A DNA stretch of 64,000 bases. Origin: Nautilus pompilius. Taxonomy: Eukaryota > Mollusca > Cephalopoda > Nautilida > Nautilidae. Each line of letters starts with the position of its first letter. Positions within the stretch are counted from its first letter, which is position 1. The notes beneath the pieces are model-generated. The model was not told the origin of the DNA, made no database searches, and saw nothing but the letters and a program-made list of their open reading frames with translations. Shown here one piece after another: positions 51,401 to 60,400 of the stretch. The position numbers and the translations under genes were made by a program. The stretch covers positions 1 to 64,000 of the forward strand of contig JACATO010000304.1 in assembly GCA_018389105.1 (NCBI GenBank). The letters are read 5' to 3'.

Positions 51401-54400
51401 ATTGGTGTTATTGTTTTCACATTTAGGAAACCAACAGTCACTGACTGGTCTTACAGTGAAGGGAAATAATTTCCTTCCTATACTTTATAAAGCTCATCTT
51501 TAGAACCTTTAAAATCTGCTCAATCTACATAAAATTTAGGGAAGATGTTAAATGTATTGCTGATCTACTTTGAACAGTTTTCTTGTTTTTGTCATTAAAT
51601 TAACAAGAGTAAATTTTCATTAATTCTTCAAATTTTTTTTTTTTTTGCATTGTGCCTGGTACAACTGCATATTTCTTGATTTTGCATTTTATGTTGGAAG
51701 TTTGTTCTGTTAGGATAGACATTGATTGTTCCGAATATGCAGGTACTTTTTGTTAAATGTTATTTCTGTTGTTTGCCATTTTTATCTTCATTTACTTTGA
51801 AGTTGTACTACCAAGTTTTCTATTGATCTTTATAATAATATCTTTCATTGTTTACTTCAGAAATCTAGTAAATTTCTTACTGTTTGTATCTATTATTTCC
51901 CCCCAAGGGAAGAGAGTTTGTATATAACAACCTTATCACTAATTATCATTATTATGCATTGCATTTCGGTTAGTTGCATTAATTAAAATGCTTTGACTGG
52001 GGAGTCTAAAGTCTGACAGTGGAAGGAATAAAATCATTCATACAGCAATCCACATCTGTCTGTCTGTGGTGTTTATAGTTGCAGCTTTGAAGATGAATGA
52101 AACACTGCAGGAACTCTTCTTGGGAGACAACAAACTAATGGCCAGTGATGGTATCCAGTTGGGCAATTTGCTGAAATACAATCACAAGCTACAGTTGTTG
52201 GATTTGAGGAACAATCATTTACAGGTGTGTTGGTGGGTGATGAACTTGACATAAGAAAAAAGATAGACTTTAAAAATAAAAAAAATTGTAATTAATACTG
52301 TTTATGGTTTAGAATTTTTTTTTGCCTCTGACAGCTATGTCTAGTATATAAATATTGTTTTTGCTTTGATGAGATAATGGTAGTCTAATGAAATATGACA
52401 GCAGCAAACATTTTCATAATAAAATAAAATTTTAATTTGCTTTTTATTTTTTAAGGTGTTTTGTTTTTAAGATTTTTTGTTACCGGAAGTTAAGGCAAAT
52501 AACTATTTTTAAAACTTTTATGCAATAGCAACTCTTATCAAATTACAGTATCTGCAAAAAAGAGTATATACAATTTTAAATAATGAAACTTGTAAACAGA
52601 GAAATTATAAAATATTACATTCTTTCTTAGCTTGGTAAGAACAAAGTTTCCTGTAGGGCTTCAGCTATAATTTTTTTTCTAATAGTTGAAAGTAGTTGTG
52701 ACATACTTTATCAGAGAGAAAAAGTGTGGGGGAGGGTTGCTGGCTGACTGACTGAAAAGGTCAGGATATTTCAGAAAATTGCTTTATAATTTCATACAAA
52801 TGAACAGAAAGAAAGAAAAAAATTTAAAAATACTATTCACTTTGTATATACTACACTGATCTGCCTAATTAATTTAGCAACTCTCATAAATGATTGTATT
52901 TGACAAAAATATACAATTTCAGGATTTTTTATGTATGTATTGGACATTTAGAAAGCCAGATAGCCTGTGTGCACTATTACCATGCCAAAAGTAGGTGGAT
53001 TCTGCAATATTTCTGTTTACTCAAGATTTTTATTGGCTGTTGGCTTAAGTCAGCAACAGATTGCCAAGGATTCAACATGGTGAATGTCACTGCTATGGCA
53101 GAGTGAACTGAAAGGCTTTAAACAAAGGCATTTCAATGAGAACAAGCCATTACTTTCCATGTCTGCACTCACTGTAAAGATTATCTTGCTGACATCACTT
53201 GTGCAACAGAAATGTACCAAAGAAAGGTTTAATGCCATTACTAATCTGGCTACGGAACATGTAAAAATACCCTTCTGTTCAATCAGAATAAGAATTGGCA
53301 ATTGACTAAGGCTGTTTCAATTTTTCTGGATTCATTGCCATTTGAAAGACACACATCTACCATGTACCAACAAGGACAAGGCTTACTGAGAAGCAGTCCT
53401 CATATTCTTCAGGAGGTTGGCATACATGCCACAATTGTGTATTTGAAAGAGGAATCAAGACTCAAATTCTTCCCTAGGTATCCCAAAGCCCTGTTATAAA
53501 TTCGATTGAACATCTGTGGGCGCATCTGGATCATCAGCTGAAAGCAACCTGTCCATATCTTACCAATATAATGGAATTAAAGGAAGTTCTCTCATGGATA
53601 AGGGGAAACCTTGACCAGACTATGATACAAAATCTCATTGTATTACTGCCAAACTGGCTGGAAGTACTGACTAACATAGAGAATCTAATTTTACACCTTG
53701 TCTCTATATATAATTTTCAACAAACTAACTTATTGTAATAATCATAGGTAACTCAGTTTATTATGGTAGGGCATTGTAGTATATATTTTCTGAAAAGTAA
53801 ACTTTATATTTTTGAGACCTCTAATAAAAAGTCTAATGTATTTATATCAATGATCAGTTGTGCTAATTGTCTTTCCTCTCTTCATACTTCAAATAATACA
53901 CTTTTGTGTTTTTTGGTTGTTTTTATCAAGTTCAATTCACTGCTGTTGAAGAGCATAATTTGTTCTTATCATTGTTTGATCTTTATAATTAACTTAATGT
54001 CACTGGATTATTACTAACTGTAATAGTGAAGGATTAGTGTAAATGATCAGGATGCTTTTAGTAGTAGAGATTCATAAATGTGAGAGAGATTTTCTAGCTA
54101 ATTGGAAAGTTTTTAATTTGTCTTGCTCTCTCTTGAAATTTTTCACTTCTTACATTTAACGATATTATCAAGCTATTTGGCATATTTTATTTTGGCAGGA
54201 TATTGGGGTTGGTCATCTGTGTGATGGACTATATGAACAGAATCTTGAAGTTGGCTTAAATACCTTGGTATTGTGGAACAATCTGATAACATATCAAGCC
54301 ATGTCATCTTTATCCAGAGCCTTGGTGAGTGCCATGTTGATACAAAAACACTGGCTGGTCTTGTTAGTTTTGTTTAAACTAATACATCAGCTTTCTTATC

Positions 54401-57400
54401 CAGTAAATTGTACTTGGTTTCCATTTTGCCAATGATGCCTGATGGAGTCAAGAGACTCTAGTAGACTGAAAATTGATTCTGCTAACTAGACTGTTGTTAT
54501 TTTCTAATTGGTTTACACATACATGTAAATTCATTGTTGTTTGCTTACAAATGCATTTTTTTATTGCAAATAATATTTGTTAGATAAAGTTTTTTTCAAT
54601 TTTCTTTTTGTTGCATTAGCTTTTTGCTTAACTCTTTCTTATTTCAGTATAGTGTCTGGATGACAAAAATGCTTGCTTCACACAGCAAAAGATCTTTTTG
54701 TTACACAATGATGCATTATCTGAATATATATGATTGTGTTTGTGATATATGAGAATTTTATTGATTTTAAATCTAAATGAACAAGTGAAGCTACTATACT
54801 TTATTTTGTTTTTGTTTTTCATGTGATGCAAAAACTAGAATAAAATGTGATGGTTGACTAATCTGCTTATTGACTACAAAGATAAACTCAAGCTTTTTTC
54901 ACAGATTACATGTATTTATCCCATCCTTCACATTATCAACTGTTGTTTTTTTTTTTTTACTTTCTCTCTGTCATTTAGCCCTTCTATTATTATTAGTTAT
55001 ATCTTATGCAAATATAAGCAGTTATACTACTGAGAGTTATTTGCCTAATAATAATTATTTTTAGGCTTTCTTGCTTGTTTCATTAACGAAGCTTTAAAAG
55101 AAAAGTGTTTATTCAGTACATATCCTTTATTTTAGGAACACTCTTTTCTTTATCATATTTTTTGTAATATACTATTGAAGAAACCACTGTTAGGTCAACC
55201 TTGATGGTAAATTTCTACAATATGATCATTATTTCTGAATTATCTAGATTACAGGCTGTTAGTTATATAAGGGGTGTTCAGGTTGGGTGGTTAGCTTTAC
55301 AATGCAAATTTACCTACTTTTACACTAACATATTTCTTTAAACTAAAAACACAGCATCAACTAACTGAAACAGCTGTAATATTGTTTTTGAAGGTATTAT
55401 CTTTGAGTGGATAGCTACTACTGTATTGGATTATAGATTTTTTCCAACAAGCACCTGTGTACACATGACATGTGGGCTGACACATTTTGCAGATACAGTA
55501 AACCCCTGCCATATCGCGGTTCAGTTTTCGCGGTCCTGCTATTTCGCAGTTTTTTCTGTAAGACCTATTAATTTTCATATTGCGTATGTTTTTGCAATTT
55601 CATGGCATTCCGTAGCATTGTTTATGAGTTTAAATCTCCGCTGATTGGCTGTTCTGTTTTAGAAGCATCTCGCTGCTTCGCATCTCGCAGGGAGAGAAGC
55701 TGTTCGTCTTGATCTGTCTGTTCGCCTTGCTGTTTTATTGATAACCCCAAGGATGCCACCCAAACGCCCATCATCTAAGGCTTCTGGTGAGCCAAAGAAG
55801 AAGAGAAAGTTCATGACGATTACAGGAGAAGGTGGAACTTCTCGACATAACAAAGGAAGGACAGAGTTACGCTGCCATAGCCCGCCATTACGGTATGAAT
55901 GAGTCAACGGTTTGCTACATCAATAAAGATGAGAAGAATATCAGGGCAACCTCTTCGCTGTGCATCAATGAAGGTGCAAAATGAGTTGTTTCTATCCGCA
56001 ATGAAAACATTGTCAGGATGGAAACTGCCTTGGCTTTTTGGATCCAAGATTTCCGAAAGAAAAACATCACTTTGGATGGTAACACCATCAGGACCAAGGC
56101 AAAGAAGCTGTACAATACTTTTGCCGATCAAAGAGGTTCTGAAGAAGGCGCCCTGAAGCCGAACTGTCAGACAGCAACAATCCTGATGATCCTCAGCCTT
56201 CTACATCTTCATCAGGAGGCTTTTCTGCCAGCAAGGGATGGTTTCACCGCTTCCAGAAGCGCTTTCAGTTGAAGAGCGTTTCATTGCAAGGTGAAGCTGC
56301 ATCTGCTGACAAAGAAGCTGCTGCAAGGTGTTTTCCATTGCTCTTGCTTTCTCTCAATATCTTTTATGTGTTTAAATGTGTTTCTGTTGTTTTAAAGTGT
56401 GTTTAAAGACCTTAAAATGCATTTAAAAGTACCATAAAAGTTATAAAAACATGCCTAGGGTATATTTAAATAGGGTATTTCTATTTTGCGGATTTTCACT
56501 TATCGTGGGTTGGTCTGGAACATAACCCCCGCGATGGAGGAGGGACTACTGTACCTAGCATTTGCAGGCATTGCTAAAACTTTAATCTTATTTTTTACAC
56601 ATCTCATTGTCTGACTGTTTTTACAGTAATCTACATGTCATTTGTAGAAAAAAAAAACACTCAGTTTTTATTTTATTTTCTCTCTTTCTCAAATATTTAT
56701 TTGAAGTTATTACAATTATGTTACAAAGACCTGGAAGTAGGAATATTGCACAACAATAGCTTTTAAAGGAGTTTCTGTTTTTGATATTTAGCATTACTGT
56801 CAACTTCTATGTTGGTGTTTTATTTTATGTAAATATTTTTGTAGAGGAGTTGCCAGTTTTCTCCTTTTTTCCTATCAGTTTCAAGATTTTTAAAGGGATA
56901 TTAATTAGATACAGTAGCTAAGAGTTTTGCAAGTAATCTTAGTTAAAAGGTCTATGTAAATGGTGGTTTGCTGTTAATCTGATTACTGTACATTATTTGT
57001 TGGTAGGAATTAATTTAGCAGTATATTAATACATTTTGGATAGATAAGATTATATAGTAATGTTCTTTTAAGAACAAATTTTAAAAATATTGTTTTACTA
57101 ATTGGTTAGCACACTTAGCATATACTAAAAAATGTTGAAATTAAGGATACTTCCTCATTAAATTCACTGAGTTTACATTATATTAAAATTTTGTGTTGAT
57201 TGACAGGGATAAAGAGGTAAAATTGCTCAAGTTACAAATAATAATGATTGGTTACATAAAGATTATCTGGTATGCCTTTGGCATTATCAGACAAATATTA
57301 ACTAGATTCTTCATTTGATAGTAACATAAACCATTCTCTTGTTAAATTATCTGTATAATTTAAAACAATTCTAAATACATTTATTTCCAAAAGAATCTTA

Positions 57401-60400
57401 TTTTGGGATCATTGTATCATCAAGTGTATTGTAGCGATAGTCAGTGATGTGAACCTTACCTATGTTACTGTAGCAATAGGCTATTTTAAATTTCAAGCAA
57501 TAATGAACACTAAATACCATGTTCTTAGAACCTTGAGTAAATGGATTCTTGCAGCATAATAATGAACCAAGGGAAAGAACTCAAAGAAATTAAAAAACAA
57601 ACAAACAGTCTTAAGTGAATTGATCTTTACAAGAAATATCTTCACTGTTTACAAACCACTCTAAACATGTCATTTCTTATTTTATAATGTAAAAATTAAG
57701 AAAAGGTCCTAGAGATTTAGATGGCATGTTTCTGTAAACTATATTTATAAACAGTCATCACCAGTTCACATTGTCAGTTAACCATCAAGTTTTTAACTCA
57801 GTTATTTAATGATGATTGACATTTTTCTGATTTTATTGCTACTCTCAGACAAACAAATTATAATTTTCTTTCCAAGAGTGTCATGGACTTCAGGTATCTG
57901 TACTGTATTCAGATTGCTATCCAAATTAAGTCTCAGACTGAATTTTGTTTAATCCTTTGGAGATGAACATTTTTGGAAATGGTGAAGAAACAACTAACTG
58001 CTACCATTGATTTACAAAGATGTTGCTTTATTTAAAGGCTATTGCTGATTGGTCCACACTTTATAGGGAACCATTCAGCAAGGCTCTTTTAGGAGGCTGA
58101 CAGATTGGCTTTGTTGTCTTTTTTTGCTTACTAGCTTTGGGCCGATAGATCAATCCTGTCATCTCCAGAGGTTTAATGGCAGTAGTTTGGTCTGATCAGA
58201 GTGCAAATTTGTTGGGGACAAGACTTGTTTTTGTTGCATCTAAGATGATGAAGAGAAGCTGTTGGTAGTTAGTTATGATATAAACTGCTTGCTTATGTGT
58301 ATACATGCTCATTTATTTGTAGCTATGTGATTTTTATTGCTAATGCAGAGACTGAATTTATACTGGTTTTCTTGGTCTTACTGCTTATGTGTACTTAGCT
58401 CTAGGTTATGTTTACATTACAGTCATCAACAGAGAGCTTAGAGACTGTGAATCTTGGGCACAACACTATTACCAATGAGGGAATACATCAGCTCAAAGAC
58501 GGTCTCCTTAAGAGCAAGTCACTGCTGAGAATAGGGATGCAGGGCACAAAGGTTTCTTGTGAAGGTATGTGCACATTATCTCTTTGCTGGTTTTGTACAA
58601 TGTTCTGATATATTAATACGAGCATTTTAAGACGGTGAAATATCACATAACCCACAGTCCTTTGAAGCTGTTGGTATAAAGGTCCTGACATAGCATGACA
58701 GAGATCATTTTGTGAATATAGTATGCTGAAGAAAGCTGGTGTATGGCACATTTTGCCCCTTAAATGAGGTCATACAATGATTATTCAGACTGTTAGTCAG
58801 GTAACTTGAATTATCACAAAAAGGAATGGGCCAATCTAATGAATAACAAATTTATTGATAGACTGCTGTGGTCTTGGATGTTCAGATTCCAACAATTCAC
58901 TTTTTCTGTGTGCGTCTAGGTGTGATGAGGTCTGGAGATGCACTTTAGCTTTTAGCTTATCTGGCTACATCTGAAATCGACTTGCTATTCATCAAGGGAT
59001 GCCTTTATTCAGAAGCTTATATTTCTGTCTTTGTAAGCAATCTCTTACCACTGTTTCAACAAGTAAGTTAGACAGATTTTTGTGATTTTCCATATCTTTG
59101 GAACAACATGAGCTTTTTCCTTGGGCATCTCAGAATCCTGACATGAGCTCTACAGAATGTATGTGGGATCATTTTGACTGACAACTTCAATCAGCACATT
59201 CATTGTCCATAAGAAAATTTGGACCAGGTGGTGATTGAGAACCCTGTTGTATGCTGCAACATATAGTGGCCCTATGAATTAATAATTCATTTATTTTTTC
59301 TTTTCATTCTACAGATACTGTAAATGACTATGTAACAGTAAATAACAATAAATGCTACTACTGTTCCGAAGTAGTTTATTTTAACATTTTAGGGGAGGAG
59401 GGAAGAGTAATGTTGACATTAATTATTATCACAGTGAACCCTCTTTTAACTGTAATTGGTATGCACTCTTTTGGTCATTGGATATTTTTGATTAATAGAA
59501 ACTAAAATTTTATTAGAAAGTTAGGACATTTCCTTAGATTATTTGGAATTTAAGAAAATGGTTCACTGCATAGATAAATAATACATAAATCAGCTCAATA
59601 ATTCCAAATTTTGGATTATTGAAAACAAAACATTAAAAATATTGAACATGATATAGTGCCTTCTTGTACACCATGTGAAAGGTGTAAGTGCATCACAGGT
59701 TGCAAAACCTTCTGTTTGGTAAAATTCTTCACGAATCAGATCAGCTAATCAAAATTTTTTGTAAACTAGTTCTATTAGCTGAAAACTGTTGCCTTTAAAA
59801 AAATTTATGATCTGTCAACTGAAGTTCAATTCTAATTTTGGTATTTGGATTACTTTAGTTGCCAGAATTTTTGTTAAGAGAGGATTCACTGTATCAGAAT
59901 CTAGTGAAAAGATGAATATAAAAAGCAATGTGCAGTGTTTAATACATGTATCTGACAAATGTTTTTTTAGTAAAACCATCTTTATGCACGTCTACAGGTG
60001 CTATTGCATTAGCAGAATATATTGCTGATAGTCCCCACCTGGTTCATATAGATCTGCGGGACAATGACATCAAAACAGCTGGCCTAATGGCTTTGTCATT
60101 GGCTTTGAAGGTCAACAAGTCTCTTGTCAGAATGGAATTAGACAGAGATACTAAAAAGGAATCAGTAAGTGATACCTTTTTCTTTTGTGATATTTTAGCA
60201 TTTTTAAAAAATGTTTTTATAATTTTATTTTTCTCTTGAGCTTTTCTCTGATTAACGACTAACAATAGCTGTTTTAAAAAATTAATAACCTGAGACATAA
60301 AAAAAGAAAGTCACTCTACTGCGGTTTCAGTGGATTTTTTAAAATGATTAGGTTAATAGACAAGTAACCTGGAACAAAAGTAGGTAATGATAATATTCAT

